Origin: Lachnospiraceae bacterium
GTDB taxonomy: Bacteria > Bacillota > Clostridia > Lachnospirales > Lachnospiraceae
Direction of reading: 5' to 3'
Length of the DNA stretch: 64,000 nucleotides
NCBI GenBank assembly: GCA_017394885.1
Contig: JAFPWO010000024.1
Location: 43,339 to 107,338 of the forward strand
Each line of letters opens with the position of its first letter. Within the stretch, counting starts at the first letter, position 1. A program made the position numbers and the translations under genes. Positions 7,882 through 16,397 of this stretch are shown here, piece by piece. The notes below the pieces were generated by a model. The model did not search any database, was not told the DNA's origin, and was given only the letters and a program-made list of their open reading frames with translations.

Positions 7882-9369
7882 ATGAATACTATCGGTTTTG
7901 ACAACGATCTCTACCTTTCGCTTCAGTCAGCCATGATCTCGCAGCGCATCGATTCTTTCGGCGGCAAGCTGTATCTCGAATTCGGCGGCAAACTCTTTGA
8001 CGATTTTCATGCATCCCGCGTGCTGCCCGGTTTTATGCCGGACAGTAAGATCCGCATGCTGAAACAGCTGAAAGACCGCGCAGAAATCGTGATCGTCATC
8101 AATGCCGATGATATAGAAAAAAACAAGGTCCGCGGGGACCTCGGCATCACCTATGATCTGGACGTGCTCCGCCTGATCGACGCCTTCCGCGGCAACGAGC
8201 TGTATGTGGGCAGCGTGGTGCTGACCCACTACAACGGCCAGGCCGCTGCGGAGGCCTTCTGCCGCCGTCTGGAGAACCTGGGCGTAACGGTCTATCATCA
8301 TTATCTGATCGAAGGCTATCCGCTGGACGTGGAGAATATCGTTTCCGAAAACGGCTTCGGCCGCAATGATTTTATCGAGACGACGCGGCCGCTCGTGGTG
8401 ATCACGGCGCCGGGCCCCGGCAGCGGGAAAATGGCGACCTGCCTGTCTCAGCTGTATCATGAGAACCGCCGCGGGATCCAGGCGGGCTATGCCAAATTCG
8501 AGACCTTCCCGATCTGGAATCTTCCCTTAAAACATCCGGTCAATCTGGCGTATGAAGCGGCTACCGCCGATCTGGACGACGTCAATATGATCGATCCCTT
8601 CCATCTGGAAGCTTACGGCGTTGCCACCGTCAATTACAACCGCGACATTGAGATTTTCCCGGTCCTGCAGGCCATGTTCACGCAGATCTTCGGGGACAGC
8701 CCCTATAAATCTCCCACCGACATGGGTGTCAACATGGCCGGCAAGTGCATCATCGACGACGAAGTCTGTCAGAATGCCGCCAAGCAGGAAATCATCCGCC
8801 GCTATTATCATGCGCTCTGTGATAAGCGGATCGGCTACGGCTCGGATGAGATCATCAGCAAGATCCGGCTCGTCATGCAGCAGGCGAAGATCACAACGGA
8901 CGACCGGGCGGTCGTCAAAGCGGCGCTCGAGCGCGCCGAATCCACCGACAATCCGGCCGTCGCCATCGAATTAAACGACGGGCGCATCGTGACCGGGAAA
9001 ACCACGGACCTATTAGGCGCCGCCTCCGCGGCCCTTCTCAACGCCTTAAAGGCGCAGGGCGGCATCCCGAAGGAAGTTTTGCTGATGTCCCGGGATATCA
9101 TCGAACCGATCTGCCATTTAAAGACCGCGCATCTCGGCAATCACAACCCGCGGCTGCATACGGATGAAGTCCTGATCGCGCTTTCTATCTGCGCCGGCAC
9201 GGATCCGCTGGCCGAACGCGCTGTAAAGGCTTTGGGCGAACTGGCCGGCTGCGAAGCCCATTCCACGGTCATTCTTTCCCCGGTCGACAGTGCGATCTTC
9301 AAAAAGCTGGGGATCCAGCTGACCTGCGAGCCGCGCCATCAGAGCAAGAAGCTCTTCCACCGGCGCTGA
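7882..9369 (+). CDS. DUF1846 family protein
   Basis: 495-residue cytoplasmic protein, the usual length for DUF1846. The start is ATG at 7882 (MNTIGFDNDLYLSLQ), with GGGAGG 6 nt upstream; an in-frame upstream extension overlapping the DUF5688 gene has no RBS. A glycine-rich loop APGPGSGKMATCLSQ (about residue 180) looks like a nucleotide-binding segment. Other typical segments are GGKLFDDFHASRVLPGF near the N-terminus, TDMGVNMAGKCI in the middle and HLGNHNPRLHTDEVLIALS near the C-terminus. The family is common in Firmicutes and its function has not been established to my knowledge. It ends 14 bp from the convergent MocR gene. Confidence 0.85.
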   Translation: MNTIGFDNDLYLSLQSAMISQRIDSFGGKLYLEFGGKLFDDFHASRVLPGFMPDSKIRMLKQLKDRAEIVIVINADDIEKNKVRGDLGITYDLDVLRLIDAFRGNELYVGSVVLTHYNGQAAAEAFCRRLENLGVTVYHHYLIEGYPLDVENIVSENGFGRNDFIETTRPLVVITAPGPGSGKMATCLSQLYHENRRGIQAGYAKFETFPIWNLPLKHPVNLAYEAATADLDDVNMIDPFHLEAYGVATVNYNRDIEIFPVLQAMFTQIFGDSPYKSPTDMGVNMAGKCIIDDEVCQNAAKQEIIRRYYHALCDKRIGYGSDEIISKIRLVMQQAKITTDDRAVVKAALERAESTDNPAVAIELNDGRIVTGKTTDLLGAASAALLNALKAQGGIPKEVLLMSRDIIEPICHLKTAHLGNHNPRLHTDEVLIALSICAGTDPLAERAVKALGELAGCEAHSTVILSPVDSAIFKKLGIQLTCEPRHQSKKLFHRR

Positions 9370-9383
9370 ACATCCTGCGCCGT

Positions 9384-10457
9384 TTACAGGCCGGCGCGCT
9401 GCTTTCTCCGCCGGCGGTTGACGTAGCGTTCCAGATGCCCGCCCCGGATAAATTCCGCCAATACGATCTGATCGAATACCGGCACCGTGCAGGAGTAAAA
9501 ATCCAGCGTCTGCCGGTATTTTTCATGCAGTTTTTCCGGCAGGACCATAAAACCGGTGCGGATAGCCGGGGCCAGTGTTTTCGAAAAGCTGTTGATATAG
9601 ATCACCTGTTCCGGCAGCAGGGAAATGAGGGTTTCTGCGGGCAGGGAGCCGGCCGCAAATTCGGAATCGTAATCGTCTTCGGCCAGATAACTGCCGTTTT
9701 TCTTTGCCCAGACGGCATATTCGTGTTTTTTCGCCGCGGACGCCGTGACGCCGCTCGGATAGCTGTGATACGGCGTCACATGAAGCAGCGCCGCCCGGCA
9801 GCGTTCCAGCTCTTCCGAGAGGATCCCGTCCGCGCCCATCGCCAGCCATTCGCAGACGGCGCCGTTTGCCTCATAGACCTTCCGGATCTTTTCGTATGAA
9901 GGGTTTTCCAGCGCGACCGGACATCCCGGTCCCAGCAGCTGTGCGACCAGGCTGTACAGATATTCCGCTCCGGAACCGATGATCATCCGCTCCGGATCCA
10001 GCGACAGACCGCGGCTGCGCGCCATCCAGTCCGCGATCGCACTCTTTAATTCCGGCGAACCGGTGCCGGGGACCCGGGACAGAATGCGCTCGCCGTATTC
10101 GCTCAGGACATTGCGCATGGTTTTGGCCCACAGGGCAAAGGGGAAATCTTCCGGGGCTTCCGGCGGCGCCTGCATGGCCGACAGGCTGGGCCGCCTTCTC
10201 TTCTCCTGCTGCGGCAGCCCCCCGAAGCTCACATAAAAACCGCTGCGCGGCCGGGACTCCAGGCACCCTTCATCCGTCAGAAGCGCCAGCGCATGTTCAA
10301 CCGTAATGATACTGATCCCCAGTTCATCGGCCAGCAGCCGCTTGGACGGCAGCTTCGTGCCGCGGGGCAGCTTCCCGCTGATGATATCGCCGCGAATCTG
10401 CCGGTACAGCTGGCGGTATGCTCTTTCCCTGGCTGTTTTATCAATCGTCCAGTTCAT
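9384..10457 (-). CDS. MocR-type PLP-dependent regulator, C-terminally truncated
   Basis: Fusion of an N-terminal GntR winged helix (residues ~1-75: RQIRGDIISGKLPRGTKLPSKRLLADELG) with a class-I aminotransferase-like domain that binds pyridoxal phosphate. PLP-site landmarks are present: ENPSYEKI, TPYHSYPSGV, EDDYDSEF and the Schiff-base lysine in INSFSKTLAPAIRTGF. It is 357 residues, whereas MocR proteins are about 450-480. The frame stops right after HLERYVNRRRRKQ, so the C-terminal small subdomain is missing, and no continuation is visible in the 14 bp before the convergent DUF1846 stop. It is divergent from an ECF S component. It could be a functional short variant or a decaying gene. Confidence 0.88.
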   Translation of the reverse strand: MNWTIDKTARERAYRQLYRQIRGDIISGKLPRGTKLPSKRLLADELGISIITVEHALALLTDEGCLESRPRSGFYVSFGGLPQQEKRRRPSLSAMQAPPEAPEDFPFALWAKTMRNVLSEYGERILSRVPGTGSPELKSAIADWMARSRGLSLDPERMIIGSGAEYLYSLVAQLLGPGCPVALENPSYEKIRKVYEANGAVCEWLAMGADGILSEELERCRAALLHVTPYHSYPSGVTASAAKKHEYAVWAKKNGSYLAEDDYDSEFAAGSLPAETLISLLPEQVIYINSFSKTLAPAIRTGFMVLPEKLHEKYRQTLDFYSCTVPVFDQIVLAEFIRGGHLERYVNRRRRKQRAGL

Positions 10458-10561
10458 CCCGGCCTCCTTTATCTGACCTTATAAAATATTTCAAAACTGG
10501 TAATAGCAATAAGTTCAGTTATATCTTATACTAAATTCGATTCCAGGTCAAGGAGGCTGCC
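10458..10561. promoter_or_regulatory. Divergent MocR/ECF control region
   Basis: A 104-bp AT-rich region between two divergent genes. Towards the ECF gene there is TATACT (10527-10532) with a poor -35 (TAGCAA) at 17 bp, as expected for an activated promoter. Towards mocR there is TTGCTA with TTTTAT at 17 bp. An AACTG...CAGTT pair (about 10496-10520) with a ~16-bp spacer is a possible regulator site. Assignments are tentative. Confidence 0.45.
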
Positions 10562-11080
10562 ATGAACAGCACCGCAACAAAAAAGATCGTTATTACCGGC
10601 GTACTGATGGCCATGAATATCATCATGAGCTCCAGTATGCTTTCCATACCGGTTCCGGGCGGCCATATGTATCTGAATGACGTGATCATCGTGACGGCCG
10701 CTGTGCTGCTGGATCCGTTCTATGCATTTTGCGTGGGCGGCATCGGGGCCTTTCTGGGGGATCTGTTTTTCTATCCCACACCGATGTTTGTCTCTCTTGC
10801 GGTCCACGGGCTGCAGGCGGTCGTGATTTCGCTCTGCGCGCATAAGCTTTTCGGCAATAAAAAACCGGTGGCAGCTTCCGTGATCGGCGCCGTCATCGGC
10901 TGGATTATTACTTTTACGGGATATACGCTCGGCCGGGCTTTTGTCTATGCGACGCCGGCTGCCGCGATCGCCAAGCTTCCCTTCCAGATTCTGCAGACTG
11001 CGGTGGGTTCCGCCCTGGCCCTGCTTCTTTGCTGGAAAGCCGGGATCGTAAAGCTCTATCACCGGATCCTGGAGGAATAA
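10562..11080 (+). CDS. ECF transporter S component (vitamin or precursor uptake)
   Basis: Integral membrane substrate-binding subunit of an energy-coupling factor transporter, 172 residues with about five or six helices. The N-terminus is typical of the family (KIVITGVLMAMNIIMSSSM, then the conserved loop IPVPGGHMYLNDVIIVTAAVL), and LDPFYAFCVGGIGAFLGDLF follows. The start is ATG at 10562 with AAGGAGG. The EcfA/EcfT module is not in the window and would be supplied from elsewhere. Divergence from a PLP-binding MocR regulator suggests the cargo is a vitamin B6 compound, but a pyrimidine thiamin precursor or another vitamin is possible. A plus-strand terminator lies at 11130-11157. Confidence 0.82.
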   Translation: MNSTATKKIVITGVLMAMNIIMSSSMLSIPVPGGHMYLNDVIIVTAAVLLDPFYAFCVGGIGAFLGDLFFYPTPMFVSLAVHGLQAVVISLCAHKLFGNKKPVAASVIGAVIGWIITFTGYTLGRAFVYATPAAAIAKLPFQILQTAVGSALALLLCWKAGIVKLYHRILEE

Positions 11081-11121
11081 ACCTGCTCCAAGAGAATGGA
11101 ATCGGAAAGCTCCCGGATCAT

Positions 11122-12813
11122 TCATTTCTGCCGCTGTCTGCGGCTTTTTCTTTTTTTCAGGATCCCATAGAAAAGAGCAGAAACGGTTGCCAGCGCGCAG
11201 AGGATCCCGGCGGTGCGCAGGAGCGTTTTCGCCTTGGCCGGGGCGGTATTTCCTTCCTGGCTCTGCGTTGTTTCTTCTGTCTCCGGATCCGCGGCGGGGA
11301 TGAGCGGCGCGGGAATCGTAAGGCTCTCTTCCTTTCCGGAAGAGATGGGAACATCTTCTGTTTCCGCCTGCGTCAGTGCCGCAGTCTCTTCTGTCGGCGT
11401 TTCCGTTTCCGGCGGCGCTGTTGTAAGCATTTCCGCATCGGTGCTATCTCCCGCTTCCGGCGTTTCTTCCGTTGCTGCAGTCGCCTCCGTTTCCGGCGGC
11501 TCCGTTGTTGTTTCTTCTGTTTCCTCTTCCGAGCTGGCCGGGATCAGCGGCGCCTGATCTTTATACAGCGTGATATTCTCGTAGAAATCCGTTTTTCTGA
11601 CGTCCTCTCCCACCAGGGAGCGCCACAGGCCGTAATCGCAGGGGCTGTAGGCCGGAAAGCCGGCCGAGCTGGTCACGGGATTCTCCTCCGTTCCGATCAG
11701 CCAGTCCCGGTAGCGCGTTCCCTGCTGGGAAATGTGACAGAGGAAAGCCTGCTGCGAGACCTGGTATGCCGTCTTTCTGTCAAAATAGGATAGCGGCGTG
11801 TCGATCGAAAACCAGATCTTCTGATCCCAGTACAAATGGACGTAGGTTTTGGGAACGTCCCAGGTCCCGAAGCACTGCGCGGATTCCGGGTAGCGGGAAG
11901 CGTCGGAGGCCGCCAGTACCGCGTCGCGCATGGCATGCGAAGAGAGCCGGTGCGCCCCGTGGCCGTACTCCCCGTTGATATCGTGAACGAGTACGATCTG
12001 CGGCTGAAAACGGCGCAGCAGGCTGACCTGGGCCTTCACCATGTCATCAAAACGGTAGCCCAGTTCCTCAAAGATCTTAAGACTCTCTTCTTCGGTATCC
12101 ACCCGCTTCGTATCCGTGAATTCCCCGATGACCGGATAGCGGGTGAGCCCGCAGGCCCACAGGCCGTTTAACTGCTCGTGCGGCCGGTCGTGCCGCGTCC
12201 AGTGATTGGTAAAATAACAGACCTGGATCTCAGCGCCGCGGGCCACCGCATCGGGCACCGCACCGGCAAAGAACAGCTGATCATCGTCCGAATGGCAGGC
12301 CAGCAGCAAGACGTCTGCCGGCCCCTCGGCCGGCCGCCAGGTCTGTACGAAATCCGGCAGTGTATCGCCCGCCGACAGGACGTAGAGGTCCGCGATCGTG
12401 ACTGAAGCCGGGAAGGAAAGTATTAGTTCGCGGACGTCCGCCTCTTCGGCTTTCTGATACTCGTGCAGGAAGCCGTACTGCCCGCAGGAGCGTTCCCGGC
12501 CGGCGCTCTGCAGCGTCCAGTCGCCCGGGATCCGGTCAAAAACAATATAGAGGCCGCCGATCGGCTGAGCCGCTTCCACCCGGATCTGCGTGCCGGCGGC
12601 ATACCACTGCCAGGTATCCTCCCGGCCGTCTCTCACGGTCCACGGAACCGCCGCGCCTCCCGCCGTGATCGTGCAGCTGCCCGTGATATCCGCGGCCGGC
12701 GTATCTGCCTTTGCCGCAGAAGAAAAAAAGAAAAGCAGGACAAGAAAGACTGCCGGGATCAGGCAGGCTCTTGCACTCCGTGTTCTTTTTTGTCTGCTGC
12801 ATTTCTTATCCAT
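11122..12813 (-). CDS. Surface-anchored PIG-L family deacetylase
   Basis: 563-residue exported protein. Residues 1-36 are a signal peptide (basic, then CLIPAVFLVLLFFFSSAAKA). Residues ~40-165 form an all-beta, possibly discoidin-like region (GGLYIVFDRIPGDWTL). A PIG-L N-acetyl-sugar deacetylase domain (~165-410) has CHSDDDQLFFAG at His174-Asp178, where the family normally has HPDDE, and a second site HDINGEYGHGAHRLSSHA. A Thr/Glu/Pro-rich stalk (~430-525) leads to a C-terminal helix and the basic tail KKRKSRRQRQK, so it is probably membrane-anchored with the enzyme outside. The likely target is an N-acetylated glycan such as cell wall or capsule. It is 7 bp downstream of the small membrane protein gene. 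Confidence 0.82.
   Translation of the reverse strand: MDKKCSRQKRTRSARACLIPAVFLVLLFFFSSAAKADTPAADITGSCTITAGGAAVPWTVRDGREDTWQWYAAGTQIRVEAAQPIGGLYIVFDRIPGDWTLQSAGRERSCGQYGFLHEYQKAEEADVRELILSFPASVTIADLYVLSAGDTLPDFVQTWRPAEGPADVLLLACHSDDDQLFFAGAVPDAVARGAEIQVCYFTNHWTRHDRPHEQLNGLWACGLTRYPVIGEFTDTKRVDTEEESLKIFEELGYRFDDMVKAQVSLLRRFQPQIVLVHDINGEYGHGAHRLSSHAMRDAVLAASDASRYPESAQCFGTWDVPKTYVHLYWDQKIWFSIDTPLSYFDRKTAYQVSQQAFLCHISQQGTRYRDWLIGTEENPVTSSAGFPAYSPCDYGLWRSLVGEDVRKTDFYENITLYKDQAPLIPASSEEETEETTTEPPETEATAATEETPEAGDSTDAEMLTTAPPETETPTEETAALTQAETEDVPISSGKEESLTIPAPLIPAADPETEETTQSQEGNTAPAKAKTLLRTAGILCALATVSALFYGILKKRKSRRQRQK
11130..11157 (+). terminator. ECF gene terminator inside the PIG-L 3' end
   Basis: GCCGC-tgtct-GCGGC (11130-11144) followed by TTTTTCTTTTTTT on the plus strand, 50 bp after the ECF stop. 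It falls inside the convergent PIG-L reading frame, where the T tract is read as the Lys/Arg tail codons. Confidence 0.7.
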
Positions 12814-12820
12814 GCCTGCA

Positions 12821-13174
12821 TCAACCCTCTTTGCGGGCGGTATCTTTATTTCTTTTCCGCATCAGCAGCCAGAAGCCGCCGCTTACGCCTACGGCCAGCC
12901 CCACCAGAATAACGATGGATCGAATTCCGGAGCGGACCTCGTCTTCCATATCCGGGAAAGCGGCCGCCGTCGTGGCTCTCGCGGTCGGCGCCGCTTTGGA
13001 CGGCCGGCCCGGAAGGACTTCATCGCTTTGGCCGGGCGCTCCGGATACCGCGCTTTCTGCAGCGGTCCCTTTCGCCTCCGCGGGCCTCACAGGGAAAAGC
13101 AGCAGGAAGAAAGCAAAAAAGCAGGCAAGCAGATAGCCCGAAAGAATCATTCGGTGCCGATACCTTTTTCCCAT
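12821..13174 (-). CDS. Small exported membrane protein, unknown
   Basis: 117 residues; I do not recognise it. It has a signal-peptide-like N-terminus (ILSGYLLACFFAFFLLLFPV, ending AEAKG), an Ala/Pro/Ser-rich middle segment of about 45 residues, and a C-terminal helix SIVILVGLAVGVSGGFWLLM followed by a basic tail RKRNKDTARKEG. This suggests a small lumenal or surface domain with a membrane anchor and cytoplasmic tail. The start is ATG at 13174 with GGAGG upstream. It ends 7 bp before the PIG-L start and is almost certainly cotranscribed, so it may be an accessory to that enzyme. Confidence 0.65.
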   Translation of the reverse strand: MGKRYRHRMILSGYLLACFFAFFLLLFPVRPAEAKGTAAESAVSGAPGQSDEVLPGRPSKAAPTARATTAAAFPDMEDEVRSGIRSIVILVGLAVGVSGGFWLLMRKRNKDTARKEG

Positions 13175-13204
13175 CGCTGCCTCCTCTCCCGCACTGCGAT
13201 TTTT

Positions 13205-13235
13205 TAAAGAAACGGGGATGTTTCCACACCCCCGT
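13205..13235 (-). terminator. Intrinsic terminator after pnp
   Basis: Arms 13212-13221 and 13226-13235 (ACGGGGGTGT / ACATCCCCGT on the minus strand, one G-T pair, GGAA loop), followed by TTTCTTTAAAAAA. It separates pnp from the small membrane protein gene. Confidence 0.7.
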
Positions 13236-13260
13236 GAATCCTTCTTTGCCCGGCGCCGCT

Positions 13261-15372
13261 TTACTCCACGCGGGCACGGTCCTCGTCGGTCACGTCCTTC
13301 ATGCTGAGGTTCACGCGGCCGAGTTTGTCGATCTCAATGACTTTCACGATGACTTCGTCGCCGACGTTCACGACGTCTTCGACCTTCTCCACGCGCTTCT
13401 TCGCGAGCTTGGAGATATGCACCATGCCGTCCTTGCCGGGGCACAGCTCGACAAACGCGCCGAAGTTCATCAGGCGGACGACGGTGCCTTTAAACACCTG
13501 GCCCTCTTCCACGTCGTTAACAATGGTCTCGATGATGCGGACGGCCTTGTGGATCATATCCAGATCAGTGCCGCACACCGCCACGGTGCCGTCGTCTTCG
13601 ATATCGATCTGTACGCCGGTATCTTCGATGATCTTGTTGATGACCTTGCCCTGCTTGCCGATGACGTCGCCGATCTTGGACGGATCGATCGAGAAGGACA
13701 CGATCTTCGGCGCCCACTTCGAGATCTCGGGACGCGGCTTGTCGATAGCCTTGCTCATGACTTCGTCCATGATGTACAGGCGGGCTTCCTTGGTGCGGAC
13801 CAGCGCTTCACGGATGATCTCGTCGGTCAGGCCGTGGATCTTGATATCCATCTGGATCGCGGTAATGCCCTTGTGGGTACCAGTAACCTTGAAGTCCATG
13901 TCGCCGAAGAAGTCTTCGATGCCCTGGATATCGGTCAGGACGACGTAATCGTCATCGGTCTCGCCGGTCACAAGACCGACGGAGATGCCGCCGACCATGG
14001 TCTTGATCGGCACGCCGGCCGCCATCAGCGCCATGCAGGAGGCACAGGTGGAAGCCATCGAGGTGGAGCCGTTGGATTCCATGGTCTCCGACACGCAGCG
14101 GATCGCGTAAGGGAAGTCTTCGACACTCGGCAGCACCGGCAGGAGCGCGCGCTCCGCCAGCGCACCGTGACCGATCTCCCGGCGGCCCGGGCCACGGGAC
14201 GGCTTGGTCTCGCCGACCGACCAGCTCGGGAAATTATAGTGGTGCATATAGCGCTTGGATGTGATCTTGCGGTCCAGGCCGTCGATCTTCTGCGCTTCGG
14301 ACATCGGCGCCAGCGTGCAGGCGTCCAGGATCTGGGTCTGCCCGCGGGTGAACATGGCCGAACCGTGTGCGCGGGGCAGGATATCCACTTCCGCGGCCAG
14401 CGGGCGGATCTGATTGATCGCGCGGCCGTCGGGACGCTTGCGGTCCTTTAAGATCATCTTCCGGACTGTCACCTTTTGGAATTTGTAGATCGCTTCGCCC
14501 ACGAAAGGCAGCCAGTCTTCATGCTCCTGCGCATAGCGCTCTTCCAGCTTTTCCGTGATCTCGCGGATCGCGGCGTCGCGCAGCTGCTTTTCATCATGGA
14601 AAACCGCGACTTCCATCGCTTCCGGCGTCACGAAGCTCACCATATCCTCATAGAGGCCTTCCGGCAGCTCATGGTGCTCGTAGTCGTGCTTTTCGCGGCC
14701 GCATTCGTCCACGATGGTCTGGATCCAGGCAATGATCTCCTTATTGATCTCATGGGCCTTCATGATGGCTTCATACATGATCTTTTCGGGCACTTCGTTC
14801 GCGCCGGCTTCGATCATGATGACCTTTTCCGCCGTGGAAGCCACGGTCAGGGCCAGGTCGGAAGCAAAGCGCTGCTCCTCAGTCGGATTGATGCAGAGCT
14901 CGCCGTCCACCAGGCCGACCATGGTCGCTGCGATCGGGCCGTCAAACGGGATATCCGAGATGCTGGTCGCGATCGAGCAGCCGAGCATGGCGACAACGTC
15001 CGGATTGCAGTCCGGGTCCACGCTCATGATCAGATTGCTTAAGGTCACGTCGTTGCGGTAGTCCTTCGGGAACAGCGGACGCATCGGGCGGTCGATCACG
15101 CGGGACGCCAGGACGGCATGCTCACTGGCCTTGCCTTCGCGCTTGTTGAAGCCGCCGGGGATCTTGCCCACGGAATACATTTTTTCTTCATAGTCTACCG
15201 TCAGCGGGAAGAAATCGATCCCGTCGCGCGGCTTTTCGGATGCGGTTGCGGTGGATAAAACGATCGTGTCGCCGTAGTGCATGAACGCGGCGCCGTTGGC
15301 CTGCGCGCCGACTCTGCCGATATCCACGGAGAGGGTTCGGCCGGCCAGTTCCATAGAATAGGTTTTGTACAT
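13261..15372 (-). CDS. pnp: Polyribonucleotide nucleotidyltransferase (PNPase)
   Basis: Phosphorolytic 3'-5' exoribonuclease acting in RNA decay. 703 residues from ATG at 15372 (MYKTYSMELAGRTLSVDIG); a longer in-frame start reaching 15438 would read through the leader hairpin and lacks an RBS. It has two RNase PH-like cores, including GGFNKREGK, FTRGQTQ and NFPSWSVGE, with the catalytic-site segment of the second core between them. A KH domain (SFSIDPSKIGDVIGKQGKVIN) and an S1 domain (GTVVRLMNFGAFVEL ... HISKL) form the C-terminus. It follows rpsO, as in most bacteria. A long imperfect stem-loop in its leader (15402-15479) suggests autoregulation. Confidence 0.97.
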   Translation of the reverse strand: MYKTYSMELAGRTLSVDIGRVGAQANGAAFMHYGDTIVLSTATASEKPRDGIDFFPLTVDYEEKMYSVGKIPGGFNKREGKASEHAVLASRVIDRPMRPLFPKDYRNDVTLSNLIMSVDPDCNPDVVAMLGCSIATSISDIPFDGPIAATMVGLVDGELCINPTEEQRFASDLALTVASTAEKVIMIEAGANEVPEKIMYEAIMKAHEINKEIIAWIQTIVDECGREKHDYEHHELPEGLYEDMVSFVTPEAMEVAVFHDEKQLRDAAIREITEKLEERYAQEHEDWLPFVGEAIYKFQKVTVRKMILKDRKRPDGRAINQIRPLAAEVDILPRAHGSAMFTRGQTQILDACTLAPMSEAQKIDGLDRKITSKRYMHHYNFPSWSVGETKPSRGPGRREIGHGALAERALLPVLPSVEDFPYAIRCVSETMESNGSTSMASTCASCMALMAAGVPIKTMVGGISVGLVTGETDDDYVVLTDIQGIEDFFGDMDFKVTGTHKGITAIQMDIKIHGLTDEIIREALVRTKEARLYIMDEVMSKAIDKPRPEISKWAPKIVSFSIDPSKIGDVIGKQGKVINKIIEDTGVQIDIEDDGTVAVCGTDLDMIHKAVRIIETIVNDVEEGQVFKGTVVRLMNFGAFVELCPGKDGMVHISKLAKKRVEKVEDVVNVGDEVIVKVIEIDKLGRVNLSMKDVTDEDRARVE

Positions 15373-15401
15373 TCTTTCTTTTGCTCCTTTTCGTTTCCAG
15401 G

Positions 15402-15479
15402 AGGCAGAAGCTCGAAACAACAAATAAACCGATAACACGGGTTTACAGGCTTATTTGTAGTCTCGAAGGACCTCTGCCG
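15402..15479 (-). promoter_or_regulatory. Long leader stem-loop upstream of pnp
   Basis: Outer stem 15403-15408 with 15473-15478, middle stem 15412-15415 with 15463-15466 (extended by 15417-15418 with 15460-15461), inner perfect 8-bp stem ACAAATAA/TTATTTGT (15420-15427 with 15451-15458). The structure ends about 30 nt before the pnp start codon. It has no T tract, so it is not a terminator. Confidence 0.6.
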
Positions 15480-15507
15480 TCCCGATTCTGTGATACAATA
15501 AACTGAG

Positions 15508-15531
15508 AAAAAGGGTGGATTGCTCCACCCT
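15508..15531 (-). terminator. Intrinsic terminator after rpsO
   Basis: AGGGTGG-agcaat-CCACCCT followed by TTTTCTC on the minus strand (stem 15512-15518 with 15525-15531). It probably only attenuates, since rpsO and pnp are often cotranscribed. Confidence 0.8.
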
Positions 15532-15546
15532 GTTCCTTCCCCGGGA

Positions 15547-15813
15547 TTACTTACGAATGCCTAACTTCTCAATCAGGGCACGGTAAGCTTCAATGTCATT
15601 CTTCTTGACATAGTCAAGAAGGCCGCGGCGCTGACCGACTAACATGAACAGACCACGACGGGAGTGGTGATCCTTCTGGTGCACCTTCAGGTGCTCGGTG
15701 AGTTCGCGGATTCTTTCCGTAAGAAGGGCGATCTGGACTTCCGGCGAACCGGTGTCCTGCGGGTTCTTGCCGAATTCGGCGATGATTTCGGCCTTTCTTT
15801 CTTTGCTGGTCAT
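15547..15813 (-). CDS. rpsO: 30S ribosomal protein S15
   Basis: 88 residues, standard length. The body has the conserved segments [39 protein letters not shown] and the ending [12 protein letters not shown]. The start is ATG at 15813 with AGGAGG. The leader (about 75 nt) contains GC-rich inverted sequences (CGGAGACTCCG, CTCCGACCGGAG at about 15850-15870), consistent with the structured leaders through which S15 represses its own translation. It has its own promoter and a terminator before pnp. Confidence 0.97.
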   Translation of the reverse strand: MTSKERKAEIIAEFGKNPQDTGSPEVQIALLTERIRELTEHLKVHQKDHHSRRGLFMLVGQRRGLLDYVKKNDIEAYRALIEKLGIRK

Positions 15814-15893
15814 AACAGCCTCCTAAAATAATTCTTACCTGTTACTGCGCTCCGGTCGGAGTCTCCGAAAGCCCGGTACAGGCGCACTGGAAT

Positions 15894-15922
15894 AATTTAC
15901 CATAAGCCGTCGGAAAAGGCAA
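15894..15922 (-). promoter_or_regulatory. rpsO promoter
   Basis: Minus strand TTGCCT (15917-15922), 17-bp spacer, TAAATT (15894-15899). The -35 lies just outside the XRE gene stop. Confidence 0.65.
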
Positions 15923-15941
15923 GCAAAATCTTTCTTTCCTC

Positions 15942-16382
15942 TTACTTTTCTTTTATATATTCCGTAATGATCCCGGTACAGACGGCAATAAAGCCAACGA
16001 GTAAAATGAGGCCCCAATGCGTCATGTAATGCCAGTCCTCACCGACGCCGCCGCCACCGATCTTCCGGAACAGCGGAAGTATCAGGTTCGCGCCGATGAC
16101 ATAAAACAGAAACAGGTATGCCGCAAGCGACATGAGGACGAAGCGGAACGTCAGCAGCGCTGTCCTGCTTTTCTTCGGAGCAGACGGCGGATACAACAGC
16201 TCATCCATATCGGTCCCGAAGGCATCCGCCAGCCGGCCGACCATCCCGATATCCGGGAAGGAACTGCCGTTTTCCCAGTTGGAGATCGTCTGCCGGGTAA
16301 CCCCGGCCTTTTCCGCCAGCTGAGACTGGTTCCATCCGCGTGACAATCTCAGTCTCTTTATATTGTTGGATATATCTGCCAT
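15942..16382 (-). CDS. XRE family regulator with two membrane helices
   Basis: 146 residues from the second of two nearby ATGs (16382, MADISNNIKRLRLSRGW), which has AAAGGA 8 nt upstream; the first ATG (16391) directly abuts that RBS. Residues ~3-60 are a Cro/C1-type helix-turn-helix (WNQSQLAEKAGVTRQTISNWENG). The C-terminal half has two hydrophobic helices (FRFVLMSLAAYLFLFYVIGANLI and WGLILLVGFIAVCTGII), giving a membrane-tethered DNA-binding protein. It sits between the nlpC lipoprotein and rpsO, with its own promoter and a 25-bp inverted repeat over the -10 box, so it probably represses itself. Targets unknown. Confidence 0.85.
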   Translation of the reverse strand: MADISNNIKRLRLSRGWNQSQLAEKAGVTRQTISNWENGSSFPDIGMVGRLADAFGTDMDELLYPPSAPKKSRTALLTFRFVLMSLAAYLFLFYVIGANLILPLFRKIGGGGVGEDWHYMTHWGLILLVGFIAVCTGIITEYIKEK

Positions 16383-16397
16383 CGCCGCCATCCTTTC

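Noticed and set aside
13234..14451. A ~400-codon frame antisense to pnp
   Set aside because: His/Asp/Val-rich mirror of the PNPase codons with no gene-like features.
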